A stretch of 64,000 nucleotides of DNA from Variovorax sp. ZS18.2.2 (GCF_024701975.1 NZ_JANLNM010000001.1:930001-994000), one strand, 5' to 3'. Numbered from the stretch's first letter, positions 44,401 through 53,058 are shown. The notes: generated by a model not told the origin, from the sequence alone. Numbers and translations: made by a program.

Positions 44401-47400
44401 TCCAGCTTGTCCACTGGTCTGAGTTCGACGAGCAGCAGCGTGAGCAGCTTGTCGACATCGACCTCATCCGGCCTGAGCACTGCAACCAGCAGCATTGGCA
44501 GTCTGTCGACTTCGACCTCCTCGGGCCTGAGCACGGCGACCAGCAGCATCGGCAGTCTGTCGACATCGACGTCCAGCGGTATCTCCAGCCTGTCCACTGG
44601 TTTGAGTTCGACGAGCAGCAGCGTGAGCAGCTTGTCGACATCCACTTCGAGTGGCTTGAGCACCGCGACGAGCAGCATCGGTAGCCTTTCGACATCTACC
44701 TCAAGCGGTCTGAGCACAGCGACCAGTGGTATCAATAGCCTCTCTACGTCTACGTCGAGTGGTTTGAGCACGGCTACGAGCAACATCGGCAGTCTGTCGA
44801 CATCGACGTCCAGCGGTATCTCCAGCCTGTCCACTGGTCTGAGTTCGACGAACAGCAGCGTGAGTAGCTTGTCGACGTCGACATCGTCCGGACTGAGCAC
44901 TGCGGCGAGCAGTATCGGCAGCTTGTCGACATCTACTTCGAGCGGCCTGAGCACGACCAACAGCAGCGTGAGTAGCCTCTCGACTTCGACCTCGTCTGGC
45001 TTGAGCACAGCGACCAGCAGCATCGATAGCCTTTCGACTTCAACGTCATCTGGTCTGAGCACTGCAACCAGCGGGATCAGCAGCCTGTCGACATCGACAT
45101 CGTCTGGCCTGAGCACAGCCACGAGCAGCATTGACAGCCTCTCGACCTCAACGTCATCTGGCTTGAGCACTGCGACCAGCAGTATCAGCAGCTTGTCGAC
45201 CTCGACATCCTCTGGTCTGAGCACAGCCACGAGCAGCATTGACAGCCTCTCGACCTCAACGTCATCTGGCCTGAGCACTGCAACCAGCGGGATCAGCAGC
45301 CTGTCGACTTCGACATCCTCTGGTCTGAGCACAGCCACGAGCAGCATTGACAGCCTCTCGACCTCAACGTCATCTGGCCTGAGCACTGCAACCAGCGGGA
45401 TCAGCAGCCTGTCGACTTCGACATCCTCTGGCCTGAGCACTGCTACGAGCAGCATCGATAGCCTGTCGACCTCGACGTCGTCCGGCTTGAGCACCGCCAC
45501 GAGCAGCGTCAGCAGCTTGTCGACTTCGACGTCGTCTGGTTTGAGCACGGCTACCAGCAGCGTGAGCAGCTTGTCGACTTCGACGTCGAGCGGCCTGAGC
45601 ACTGCCGCTAGCAGCGTCAGCAGCCTATCGACTTCGACATCGTCGGGCCTGAGCACTGCCGCGAGCAGCGTCAGCAGCTTGTCGACCTCTACCTCGTCGG
45701 GTCTGAGCACTGCTGCCAGCAGTGTCAGCAGCCTGTCGACTTCGACGTCCTCCGGCCTGAGCACTGCCGCGAGTAGCGTCAGCAGCTTGTCGACCTCGAC
45801 GTCGTCTGGTTTGAGCACTACGGCTAGCAGCGTGAGCAGCTTGTCCACTTCGACATCGTCCGGCTTGAGCACGGCCGCCAGCAGTGTCAGCAGCTTGTCG
45901 ACTTCGACGTCCTCCGGACTGAGCACGGCCGCGAGCAGCGTGAGCAGCCTTTCAACTTCGACATCGTCGGGTCTGAGCACAGCGAGCAGCAGCGTCAGCA
46001 GCTTGTCGACTTCGACATCGTCCGGCTTGAGCACGGCCGCGAGCAGCGTCAGCAGCTTGTCGACCTCGACGTCCTCCGGCCTGAGCACTGCCGCCAGCAG
46101 CGTGAGCAGCTTGTCCACTTCGACATCGAGTGGATTGAGCACTGCCGCCAGCAGTGTGAGCAGCCTGTCGACTTCGACATCCTCTGGCCTGAGCACGACT
46201 GCCAGCAGCGTCAGCAGCTTATCGACCTCGACGTCATCCGGTCTGAGCACGGCCGCGAGCAGCGTGAGCAGCTTGTCGACTTCGACATCCTCTGGCCTGA
46301 GCACGGCTGCCAGCAGCGTCAGCAGCTTGTCGACTTCGACGTCCTCCGGCCTGAGCACGGCTACCAGCAGCGTCAGCAGCCTGTCGACCTCGACGTCGTC
46401 TGGCCTGAGCACGGCTGCCAGCAGCGTCAGCAGCTTGTCGACTTCGACGTCGAGCGGCCTGAGCACGGCTGCCAGCAGTGTCAGCAGCCTGTCGACTTCG
46501 ACGTCCTCCGTCCTGAGCACGGCCGCGAGCAGCGTCAGCAGCTTGTCGACCTCCACCTCGTCGGGTCTGAGCACGACCGCGAGTAGCGTGAGCAGCTTGT
46601 CCACTTCGACATCGAGTGGATTGAGCACCGCCGCTAGCAGCGTCAGCAGCCTGTCAACTTCCACGTCGAGCGGACTGAGCACAGCCGCTAGCAGCGTCAG
46701 CAGCCTGTCGACTTCCACGTCGTCGGGCCTGAGCACAGCCGCTAGCAGCGTGAGCAGCTTGTCGACTTCGACATCGTCGGGTCTGAGCACGGCTGCCAGC
46801 AGCGTGAGCAGCTTGTCCACTTCCACATCGAGTGGATTGAGCACAGCCGCTAGCAGCCTGAGCAGCCTGTCGACTTCGACATCGTCGGGTCTGAGCACGG
46901 CTGCCAGCAGCGTGAGCAGCTTGTCCACTTCGACATCGAGTGGATTGAGCACAGCCGCTAGCAGCCTGAGCAGCCTGTCGACTTCGACGTCCTCCGGACT
47001 GAGCACGGCTGCCAGCAGCGTGACCAGCCTGTCGACCTCGGCATCGTCCGGTCTGAGCACTGCGGCGAGCAGCGTCAGCAGCTTGTCGACGTCGACCTCG
47101 TCTGGACTAAGCACTGCAACGAGCAGCATCGGCAGCCTGTCGACTTCGACGTCCTCCGGACTGAGCACTGCCGCTAGCAGCGTGAGCAGCCTGTCGACTT
47201 CGACGTCCTCCGGACTGAGCACTGCCGCTAGCAGCGTGAGCAGCCTGTCGACTTCGACGTCCTCCGGACTGAGCACTGCCGCCAGCAGCGTCAGCAGCCT
47301 GTCGACTTCCACGTCGTCAGGTCTGAGCACAGCGAGCAGCAGCATCAGCAGCCTGTCGACCTCGACGTCCTCCGGTTTGAGCACTGCCGCCAGCGGCATC

Positions 47401-48555
47401 TCCAGCTTGTCGACCGGCCTGAGCACGACGAACAGCAGCGTCGGCAGCCTGAGCACGACCGTCAACACGATCAACGACAAGGGCACAAGGTACTTCCAGG
47501 CCAACTCGAAGGAGGCGGATTCCGAGGCCAGCGGCCAGGAGTCCGTGGCGATCGGACCTCGAGCAGTGGCCAGCGGCGACAACTCTTTTGCTGCTGGCAA
47601 CGGTGCGAAGGCCACGGCCAACGGCGCGGTGGCGATCGGCTTCGGTGCCCAGGCCACGGGCGCCAATGCCATCGCGATGGGTACAGGTGCTCTCGCCACC
47701 GGCTCGCAGGCCATTGGTGCCAATTCCCGGGCGGGCGGCGGCGGCGTGGCTATCGGCGGCAACGCAGACGCAGGCGGCACGCCGCTGAGCCAGGCGCAGA
47801 ACGTGTCCAGGGGCACCGCCATCGGCTTCGGTGCCGTGGTGCAGCAAAGCGGCGGCGTTGCGCTCGGTTCGGGCTCGGTCGCTTCCAGGGCCGCGCGCGT
47901 CGCGGGGTATGTGCCGGGCAATGCGACGGCGGATCAGGAGGCGGCCATTGCAGCGACCACGAGTACGCAGGCCGCAGTGTCGGTGGGCAATGCCGGCAAC
48001 GGCCAATTCCGCCAGATCACGGGCGTGGCGGCCGGCTCGGCCGACAGCGATGCCGCCAACGTGGCGCAACTGAAGGCTGTATCGAGCGCATCGAAGGCCA
48101 GCAGCGTGCAGTACGCGACCAACCCGGATGGGTCAGTCAACTACAACCAGATCACGCTGGGTGCGGGCCAGGCACCCGAGGGCACGCGCATCTCCAACGT
48201 GGCGCCAGGCGTCCAGGGCACGGATGCCGTCAACGTGAATCAGCTTGGCGGCGCCGTCCTGCAGGCGAACCAGTACACCGACAGGCGCGCGGCCGAACTG
48301 CAGAACAGCATCGGCAATGTGGCGGAAAAGGCTTACTCGGGTGTCGCTGCGGCGATGGCCCTGGAAAGCGCGCCATACATTGCGGGCAAGGTGACCTATG
48401 CAGCAGGCATGGGCTACTACGCGAGCCAGTCGGCCATTGCGCTCTCGTTGCGCAAGACTGCGGAAGGCGGCCGCTGGAGCGTCACCGGCGGTGTGGCAGC
48501 GACCACGTCCGGTGGCGTGGCGGCACGGGTGGGTGTCAGCGGCGTGTGGGAGTGA
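41485..48555 (+). CDS. Giant trimeric autotransporter adhesin with 18-residue stalk repeats
   Basis: A 2,356-residue surface adhesin. ATG 41485 is fixed by the extended signal peptide region MNKTFQTIWNEALGAWVAAS; the hydrophobic core ends PVLAQS near residue 68. Residues about 70-190 are a short N-terminal domain. Residues about 190-1,992 are about 98 tandem units of LSTSTSSGLSTAASSVSS type, with a 14-residue and several 25-residue variants. After SKEADSEASGQESVAIG come YadA-head repeats (about 2,010-2,130), necks (ITGVAAGSADSDAANVAQL; ISNVAPGVQGTDAVNVNQL) and the C-terminal beta-barrel anchor ending GVSGVWE. Having the head repeats after the stalk is a less usual order. It should project a long trimeric fibre from the outer membrane. 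Confidence 0.95.
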   Translation: MNKTFQTIWNEALGAWVAASEISRGRGKGSGKTSLPGRELAPGSGSFFRAPLAAAAFALLGLSNPVLAQSTMGTQRSTTVSAQNCIWANSGWGNCFSFGNPITGVAGENFAYLTGARPPETAGAVWAGDVSSGLWFAGTANSLVINAAGATLAANTVTLNSGNGQISASNDRLTNLAAGTQLTDAINLDQLNSLSTSTSTGLSTVTSSMASFSTGLSTATSSIRTLSTSTSSGLSTAASSVSSLSTSTSSGLSTAASSVSSLSTSTSSGLSTATSSVSSLSTSTSSGLSTAASSVSSLSISTSSGLSTATSSISSLSTSTSSGLSTAASSVSSLSTSTLSGLSTATSSVSSLSTSTSSGLSTATSSIDSLSTSTSSGLSTAASSVSSLSTSTSSGLSTAASSVSSLSTSTSSGLSTAASSVSSLSTSTSSGLSTAVSSVSSLSTSTSSGLSTAASSVSSLSTSTSSGLSTAASSVSSLSTSTSSGLSTTTSSVSSLSTSTSSGLSTAASSVSSLSTSTSSGLSTAASSVSSLSTSTSSGLSTAASSVSSLSTSTSSGLSTAASSVSSLSTSTSSGLSTAASSVGSLSTSTSSGLSTAASSLSSLSTSTSSGLSTAASSVTSLSTSTSSGLSTAASSVSSLSTSTSSGLSTAASSVSSLSTSTSSGLSTAASSVGSLSTSTSSGLSTAASRVSSLSTSTSSGLSTTTSSVSSLSTSTSSGLSTAASSVSSLSTSTSSGLSTATSSIGSLSTSTSSGLSTATSSIDSLSTSTSSGLSTATSGISSLSTSTSSGLSTATSSIGRLSTSTSSGLSTATSSISSLSTSTSSGLSTATSSISSLSTSTSSGLSTATSSIDSLSTSTSSGLSTATSSISSLSTSTSSGLSTATSSIDSLSTSTSSGLSTATSSISSLSTSTSSGLSTATSSIDSLSTSTSSGLSTATSGISSLSTSTSSGLSTTTSSIGSLSTSTSSGISSLSTGLSSTSSSVSSLSTSTSSGLSTATSSIGSLSTSTSSGLSTATSSIGSLSTSTSSGISSLSTGLSSTSSSVSSLSTSTSSGLSTATSSIGSLSTSTSSGLSTATSGINSLSTSTSSGLSTATSNIGSLSTSTSSGISSLSTGLSSTNSSVSSLSTSTSSGLSTAASSIGSLSTSTSSGLSTTNSSVSSLSTSTSSGLSTATSSIDSLSTSTSSGLSTATSGISSLSTSTSSGLSTATSSIDSLSTSTSSGLSTATSSISSLSTSTSSGLSTATSSIDSLSTSTSSGLSTATSGISSLSTSTSSGLSTATSSIDSLSTSTSSGLSTATSGISSLSTSTSSGLSTATSSIDSLSTSTSSGLSTATSSVSSLSTSTSSGLSTATSSVSSLSTSTSSGLSTAASSVSSLSTSTSSGLSTAASSVSSLSTSTSSGLSTAASSVSSLSTSTSSGLSTAASSVSSLSTSTSSGLSTTASSVSSLSTSTSSGLSTAASSVSSLSTSTSSGLSTAASSVSSLSTSTSSGLSTASSSVSSLSTSTSSGLSTAASSVSSLSTSTSSGLSTAASSVSSLSTSTSSGLSTAASSVSSLSTSTSSGLSTTASSVSSLSTSTSSGLSTAASSVSSLSTSTSSGLSTAASSVSSLSTSTSSGLSTATSSVSSLSTSTSSGLSTAASSVSSLSTSTSSGLSTAASSVSSLSTSTSSVLSTAASSVSSLSTSTSSGLSTTASSVSSLSTSTSSGLSTAASSVSSLSTSTSSGLSTAASSVSSLSTSTSSGLSTAASSVSSLSTSTSSGLSTAASSVSSLSTSTSSGLSTAASSLSSLSTSTSSGLSTAASSVSSLSTSTSSGLSTAASSLSSLSTSTSSGLSTAASSVTSLSTSASSGLSTAASSVSSLSTSTSSGLSTATSSIGSLSTSTSSGLSTAASSVSSLSTSTSSGLSTAASSVSSLSTSTSSGLSTAASSVSSLSTSTSSGLSTASSSISSLSTSTSSGLSTAASGISSLSTGLSTTNSSVGSLSTTVNTINDKGTRYFQANSKEADSEASGQESVAIGPRAVASGDNSFAAGNGAKATANGAVAIGFGAQATGANAIAMGTGALATGSQAIGANSRAGGGGVAIGGNADAGGTPLSQAQNVSRGTAIGFGAVVQQSGGVALGSGSVASRAARVAGYVPGNATADQEAAIAATTSTQAAVSVGNAGNGQFRQITGVAAGSADSDAANVAQLKAVSSASKASSVQYATNPDGSVNYNQITLGAGQAPEGTRISNVAPGVQGTDAVNVNQLGGAVLQANQYTDRRAAELQNSIGNVAEKAYSGVAAAMALESAPYIAGKVTYAAGMGYYASQSAIALSLRKTAEGGRWSVTGGVAATTSGGVAARVGVSGVWE
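42058..47462 (+). repeat. About 98 tandem 54-bp coding repeats
   Basis: The repeats encode the adhesin stalk. The unit is 54 bp (18 codons), dominated by TCG/AGC serine and ACT/ACG threonine codons and a recurring GTCGAC. A few units carry an exact 21-bp insertion (near 44400, 44580, 44820 and at the 3' end). Some blocks of several units are nearly identical at distant positions, for example around 44210-44340 and 45190-45320, 981 bp apart. Confidence 0.95.
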
Positions 48556-48567
48556 GGCTCTCGCGCT

Positions 48568-49731
48568 TCAGCGCAGCACGCGACCGTCGGCCGAGATGCT
48601 GATCAGGTCGATGCTGCGCACGTTGTCCCGCAGCCCCGGGCGCAGGTTGATGCGAAAGCCGCCGACGTCGTAGTCGGTCATCGCGGTCATCGTGCGCTGC
48701 AGGGTCGCGGTGTTGAAGCCGCGGCCCGCGCGGCGCACCGCCTCGCCCACGGCCTTGGCGGCGATGAAGCCTTCGAGCCCTTCGTACGACGCGGTCTGGT
48801 CGGAGTTGTCGACCGCCGCGAGGTACTCCTTGACGATCGGAATCGCCGAGGGCCGCGGCGAGGGCACCACCTGCGAGATGACGATGCCGCCGATGTCCTT
48901 GCCGAGTTCCGCGTAGAGCGGATCGATGCCGACGATCGAGAAGGCCATGAAGTTGCCCGTGTAGCCGCTCTTGCGCAGCTTGCGAATGGCGTTGGCGGTG
49001 GTGCCAGAGAGCGACACCAGCACGATGGCCTGGGGCGACTGCTTCTGCACGTCTTTCAGCGCGGCGTCGAGCTTGTCGCCGCCCGCGGGCACCAGCGCGC
49101 TGGCGACCAGCGGCGTGAGCTTGAGTTCGGTGATGGCCTGCTGCACGGCCGCAAGGCCGGCGCGGCCCATGGCGTCGTCGTCGCCCACGAGCGCCACGCG
49201 GGTCTGCCCCACGGTGGCGCACTGGCGCACGATCTTGAGGGCTTCGTCGATCATGCCGGGCCGCACATGGAACACATTGGGGTGGTCGGCGCCGCGCAGG
49301 TTGTCGGAGGCCGCGAACGGCGCGAAGAGCAGGCTGCCCTGTTGCGTGGCGACGTTCGCGCCGGCCTCGCTGCTGGCGGTGCCGACGAAGCCGAACAGCA
49401 GGTCGGCCTTCTGGGTACCGAGCAGGGTGCGCGCGTTGGCGGTGGCGCGCGCGGCGTCGTAGCCGTCGTCGAGTTGGACCAGTTTCAACTGCAGTCCGGT
49501 GGTGGCGTTGCGGGTGTTGAAGTCGCTCACCGCGAGTCGGCTGCCCGCCGCAAAGGCGTTGCCGATTTCAGAGGCGCTGCCGGTCAGCGGCACCGATTGC
49601 CCGAGCAGCACGACGCGGGGTGCGCCGCCTGTGCGGGTCTGCGCCGAGACCCTGTGAGTGATGCCGATGCCACTTCCCAGCAGCAGCGCGCCGTATGCCT
49701 TGCCCAGCCATTCCCTGCGTGACGTGTTCAT
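48568..49731 (-). CDS. LivK-like ABC substrate-binding protein (orphan)
   Basis: A 387-residue periplasmic binding protein of the Peripla_BP_6 type. The N-terminus has a twin-arginine-like signal (SRREWLGKAYGALLLGSG). The core has VVLLGQSVPLTGSASEIGNAFAAGSRLA, LFAPFAASDNLRG and QAIVLVSLSGTTANAIRKL. Related proteins bind branched-chain amino acids or aromatic acids. No permease or ATPase genes are adjacent, so it is an orphan. It converges on the giant adhesin with a 12-bp gap. A fragment of a homologous copy is at 40665. Confidence 0.9.
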   Translation of the reverse strand: MNTSRREWLGKAYGALLLGSGIGITHRVSAQTRTGGAPRVVLLGQSVPLTGSASEIGNAFAAGSRLAVSDFNTRNATTGLQLKLVQLDDGYDAARATANARTLLGTQKADLLFGFVGTASSEAGANVATQQGSLLFAPFAASDNLRGADHPNVFHVRPGMIDEALKIVRQCATVGQTRVALVGDDDAMGRAGLAAVQQAITELKLTPLVASALVPAGGDKLDAALKDVQKQSPQAIVLVSLSGTTANAIRKLRKSGYTGNFMAFSIVGIDPLYAELGKDIGGIVISQVVPSPRPSAIPIVKEYLAAVDNSDQTASYEGLEGFIAAKAVGEAVRRAGRGFNTATLQRTMTAMTDYDVGGFRINLRPGLRDNVRSIDLISISADGRVLR

Positions 49732-49815
49732 CTGGACACCCTTTGCTTACAGTAGTAAAAAAGTGTAGCAATATCGAGGCCAGGGCGATAGGCGGGGCCG
49801 CTACAGAATTCCCCT

Positions 49816-50277
49816 ATGAAATTTGCTTTTCTCTGGGGTGGATGGGGGTTGTGCATGGTGCTCGCGGGATGCACCGTGCCGTCGCGGGACGTGGTGGAAA
49901 TCGCGGAGCCCGCGCCGGTGCCGCCACCAGGCGCTGCGCCGGAACCGTCGCCCATGGTCATCAGCGCGCCGCCGGTCGAGGCCACGCGCCCCAAGGCGCT
50001 TGCTGTCGAGACGATGGCGGTGATTCGCGAGCGTCGCATTCCCGCCTATCCCACCGCGCTGGCGGAAGAGGGCGTCGAGGGCCAGGTGATCGCGGAGTTC
50101 TACGTCGGCACCGAAGGCAAGGCCGAGGACGTCCGCATCGAAAGGTCGCCGCACCCGCTGCTGTCGAAGGCCGTGACCGATGCGCTCAAGGGATGGCGCT
50201 TCGATCCGGCACGGTCGGCGGACGGGCGCCCGGTGCGCACCCGGATGCGGCTGCCGTTCCGCTTTCAGGTCGAGTAG
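49816..50277 (+). CDS. TonB C-terminal-domain lipoprotein
   Basis: A 153-residue protein with a lipoprotein signal (lipobox LAGC), a Pro-rich linker (EPAPVPPPGAAPEPSP) and a C-terminal TonB-like domain (RRIPAYPTALAEEGVEGQVIAEFYVGTEGKAEDVRIERS). The fold matches the receptor-contacting domain of TonB, but the N-terminal membrane helix and ExbBD contact region are replaced by a lipid anchor. It may be an envelope protein using the fold in another way. It is divergent from the livK-like gene and convergent with trmB. Confidence 0.82.
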   Translation: MKFAFLWGGWGLCMVLAGCTVPSRDVVEIAEPAPVPPPGAAPEPSPMVISAPPVEATRPKALAVETMAVIRERRIPAYPTALAEEGVEGQVIAEFYVGTEGKAEDVRIERSPHPLLSKAVTDALKGWRFDPARSADGRPVRTRMRLPFRFQVE

Positions 50278-50290
50278 CGGGCTTTCTTCT

Positions 50291-51052
50291 TCAGGCGCGT
50301 TCGAACACCAGGTCCCACACGCCGTGGCCCAGCTTGATGCCGCGGTTCTCGAACTTGGTGAGCGGCCGGTATTCCGGCTTCGGCGCATAGCCTTCGGCCG
50401 TGTTGCGCAGAAGCGGCTCGGCCGCCAGCACTTCGAGCATCTGCTCGGCGTAGGGCCGCCAGTCGGTGGCGCAATGGATGTAGCCGCCGGGGCGCAGGTG
50501 CTGCGCCAGCTTGGTCACGAATTCAGGCTGGATCAGCCGGCGCTTGTTGTGGCGCTTCTTGTGCCACGGGTCCGGGAAGAACACGTGCACGCCGGCCAGC
50601 GTGCCGGCCTGCAGCATGTGGTCGAGCACGTCGACCGCGTCGTGCGCGCAGATGCGGATGTTCGAGATCGACTGCTCGCCGATGCGCTTGAGCAGCGCGC
50701 CCACGCCGGGCTCGTGCACCTCGCAGCAGAAAAAGTTGGTCTCGGGCCGCACCGTGGCGATGTGCGCGGTGGCCTCGCCCATGCCGAAGCCGATCTCCAG
50801 CACAGTCGGGGCGGCGCGACCGCCGAAGGCTGCGGTCAGGTCGAGCGGCTCCGGGGTGTAGGGGATGAGGAACAGCGGACCCAGTTCGGAAAAGGCCCGC
50901 GCCTGGCCATCGGTGGTGCGGCCGGCACGCTTCACGAAGCTCTTGAGGCGGCGGTGCAGCGGGTGCGGCTTGTTGTCGCCGTCGCCTGCGCTGTCGTCGG
51001 TGTTGTCGTCGCTGGGCGGGAGGTCGTGGGGCACGGTGTCGGGAAAGGTCAT
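50291..51052 (-). CDS. trmB: tRNA (guanine-N7-)-methyltransferase
   Basis: A 253-residue enzyme that forms m7G46 in tRNA. It has [16 protein letters not shown] (AdoMet motif), the invariant [21 protein letters not shown] and the C-terminal [21 protein letters not shown]. An acidic N-terminal extension of about 35 residues precedes the domain. ATG 51052 shares one base with the gluQ stop (TAATG), so the two are coupled. Confidence 0.96.
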   Translation of the reverse strand: MTFPDTVPHDLPPSDDNTDDSAGDGDNKPHPLHRRLKSFVKRAGRTTDGQARAFSELGPLFLIPYTPEPLDLTAAFGGRAAPTVLEIGFGMGEATAHIATVRPETNFFCCEVHEPGVGALLKRIGEQSISNIRICAHDAVDVLDHMLQAGTLAGVHVFFPDPWHKKRHNKRRLIQPEFVTKLAQHLRPGGYIHCATDWRPYAEQMLEVLAAEPLLRNTAEGYAPKPEYRPLTKFENRGIKLGHGVWDLVFERA

Positions 51053-51963
51053 TACGGCCGCGAATTGTAGAGAGCGCGCCATTCGGGCACCCAGCCGGCC
51101 AGTGCGGCGGCGCAGGATGTGGCCGTGGCGGGGCCGAGGCCGAGCACGCGCGCGGCCGTGTCGAGCGCGGCCAGCGCGGCTTCTGGCGTCGCGGTGTCGA
51201 TGGGCGTCGCACCGTTCTGCTTGGAGAGCTTGTCGCCGTCGGCGCCGCGCACCAGCGGCGTGTGCAGGTAGCTCGGCGTCGGCAGGCCGAGCGCGCGCTG
51301 CAGGAGGATCTGGCGCGCGGTGTTGTCGGCCAGGTCCTCGCCGCGCACCACGTCGGTCACGTCCTGTTCGGCATCGTCGACGACCACGGCGAGTTGATAG
51401 GCCCACGGGCCATCGGCGCGGCGCAGCACGAAGTCGCCGACCTCGCGGCTGACGTCCTGGTGTTGCTCGCCCAGGCGCCGGTCGGTCCAGCGGAGTTCGC
51501 CTGGCCGTGCCGATTCGAACTTCTCGGTGGCGAAGCGCCAGGCCCGCGCGGGCTTGCCGTGCAGGCCATCGCGGCAGGTGCCGGGGTACACGCGCTCGCC
51601 ATGCCGCTCGTGCCGCTGGCCGAGCCGAGCGAGCGCGGTGTCGATGTCCTTGCGCGAACAGCCGCAGGAATAGGCGAGGCCGAGGGCCTGCAACCTCTGC
51701 AGCGCAGCTTCGTAGCGCACCGTGCGCTGCGTCTGCCACACGGGCGTTTCGTCGGGCAGCAGATGGCAATCGGCGAGCTGCCGCAGCATGTGCTCGCCCA
51801 TGCCGGGCAGGCAGCGTTCGGTGTCGGCGTCCTCGATGCGGATCAGCCAGCGCGCCTGCGGGCCACGGGCGCGCACATCGAGCCAGCTCGCGAGCGCGGC
51901 CACCAGCGAGCCGGCGTGCAGCGGGCCGGTGGGCGAGGGCGCGAAACGGCCGGTCTCACGCAT
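51052..51963 (-). CDS. gluQ: Glutamyl-Q tRNA(Asp) synthetase
   Basis: A 303-residue truncated GluRS paralogue lacking an anticodon-binding domain. It has [22 protein letters not shown] (HIGH region), the zinc ligands in YSCGCSRKD and PGTC, and the KMSKS-like [10 protein letters not shown]. It attaches Glu to queuosine in tRNA-Asp. It is coupled to trmB by a TAATG junction and lies about 12 bp after the FAD oxidoreductase stop on the same strand. Confidence 0.95.
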   Translation of the reverse strand: MRETGRFAPSPTGPLHAGSLVAALASWLDVRARGPQARWLIRIEDADTERCLPGMGEHMLRQLADCHLLPDETPVWQTQRTVRYEAALQRLQALGLAYSCGCSRKDIDTALARLGQRHERHGERVYPGTCRDGLHGKPARAWRFATEKFESARPGELRWTDRRLGEQHQDVSREVGDFVLRRADGPWAYQLAVVVDDAEQDVTDVVRGEDLADNTARQILLQRALGLPTPSYLHTPLVRGADGDKLSKQNGATPIDTATPEAALAALDTAARVLGLGPATATSCAAALAGWVPEWRALYNSRP

Positions 51964-51975
51964 CCGGCAGGTCGA

Positions 51976-53058
51976 TCAGATGACTGCGAGCGCCAGCGAG
52001 AGGCCCGAGAGGAACGCGTCTTCCACCCGGTGCCCCGTGCACCAGTCGCCGGCCACGCCGATGCGGGCCTTGGCGTCCCAGAGGTGGGTCTTGCCCACGG
52101 GCACCTGCGTCTGTGCTTCGGTCCAGCAGCGCGTCTGCGCATGCGAGGGCACGGCGTGGATGCCGGTGATTTCGGCGAAGGCGCGCAGCAGCTTGGCTTC
52201 GACGCGCGGCGCGTCGTCGCGCAGATGTTCTTGCGACCAGGCGGCGCTGGCCTGCAGCGTCCAGCGCTCGATGCGTTCGCGGCCGGGCTTGGACGATTCG
52301 CGCGCGAGCCACGCCACGCGATGGTGGGTGCTGCGCGCCGCGTTCCACTGCGGGCCGAGGTGCGACATGTTGGCCTGGTTGGCCTGCGGGAACGCGATCA
52401 TCAGCGTCCAGCAGGGGGCGATGCGCACCGGCTCGATCTTCTGGCTGATGGACGCGGAGAGCTTGCCGTCGCCCAGCAGCACGCGGGTGCGCGAGGGCGG
52501 CACGGCGAGCAGCACGGCGTCGAAGCCCGAGTACACATGCTGCGAATCGTCTTCGCCCGCGGTGCGCAGTTGCCAGCGCTTGGCGTCGAGCGCGTCGGGC
52601 TCGATCTGGGTGACTTGCGTGTTCGCGATGAGGTTGTTTGCGAGCGGCGCGGCCCAGTGGGCGACCAGCGCATCCATGCCGGGCTGCGCCACCCAGTGCG
52701 ACTCGCGGCCCGGCAGTGCCGCTTCGGCCACGCGGCCGTGGGCGTCGAGCACGCGCACGAGGTTGGCGCTCCAGGGGCGGCAGAGGTTGGGCGTGGATTC
52801 GAGTGCCAGTGCAAAGCGCGGATCGCGCACGGTGAAGTACTGCGCGCCGCTGTCGAAGCGGCCGAAGGCGGTGCCGATGCTTGCCATGCGGCCACCGGGT
52901 GCGGCTTCGCGTTCGAACAGCGTGACCTTGTGGCCCGCCTGCACCAGCGTTCGTGCGCAGGCCACCCCGGCGATGCCGGCGCCGACGACGGCGTAGTGGC
53001 GAGGGGTGGAAGGGGTTCGGTGGCGGTCGGTCTGCTTTGCAGTTGCGCGAGTGGTCAT
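51976..53058 (-). CDS. FAD-dependent oxidoreductase, renalase/amine-oxidase-like
   Basis: A 360-residue flavoprotein. The FAD-binding motif is HYAVVGAGIAGVACARTLVQAGHKVTLFE, followed by [25 protein letters not shown] as in renalase-type proteins, and a C-terminal FAD-contact VAGDWCTGHRVEDAFLSGLSLA. ATG 53058 is chosen. Bacterial relatives oxidise aberrant NAD(P)H isomers; the substrate here is not shown. It precedes gluQ and trmB on the same strand. Confidence 0.88.
   Translation of the reverse strand: MTTRATAKQTDRHRTPSTPRHYAVVGAGIAGVACARTLVQAGHKVTLFEREAAPGGRMASIGTAFGRFDSGAQYFTVRDPRFALALESTPNLCRPWSANLVRVLDAHGRVAEAALPGRESHWVAQPGMDALVAHWAAPLANNLIANTQVTQIEPDALDAKRWQLRTAGEDDSQHVYSGFDAVLLAVPPSRTRVLLGDGKLSASISQKIEPVRIAPCWTLMIAFPQANQANMSHLGPQWNAARSTHHRVAWLARESSKPGRERIERWTLQASAAWSQEHLRDDAPRVEAKLLRAFAEITGIHAVPSHAQTRCWTEAQTQVPVGKTHLWDAKARIGVAGDWCTGHRVEDAFLSGLSLALAVI

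Noticed and set aside
42058..47462. CRISPR-like repeated array
   Set aside because: Units are directly tandem with no unique spacers and stay in one coding frame with conserved protein pattern.
42051..47921. A 1,956-residue open frame on the minus strand with repeats of the LLTLLAAVLRPDDVEVDK type
   Set aside because: It is the mirror of the adhesin's 54-bp repeats: a unit without a stop in one antisense frame stays open for the whole array. It has no signal, family or start context.
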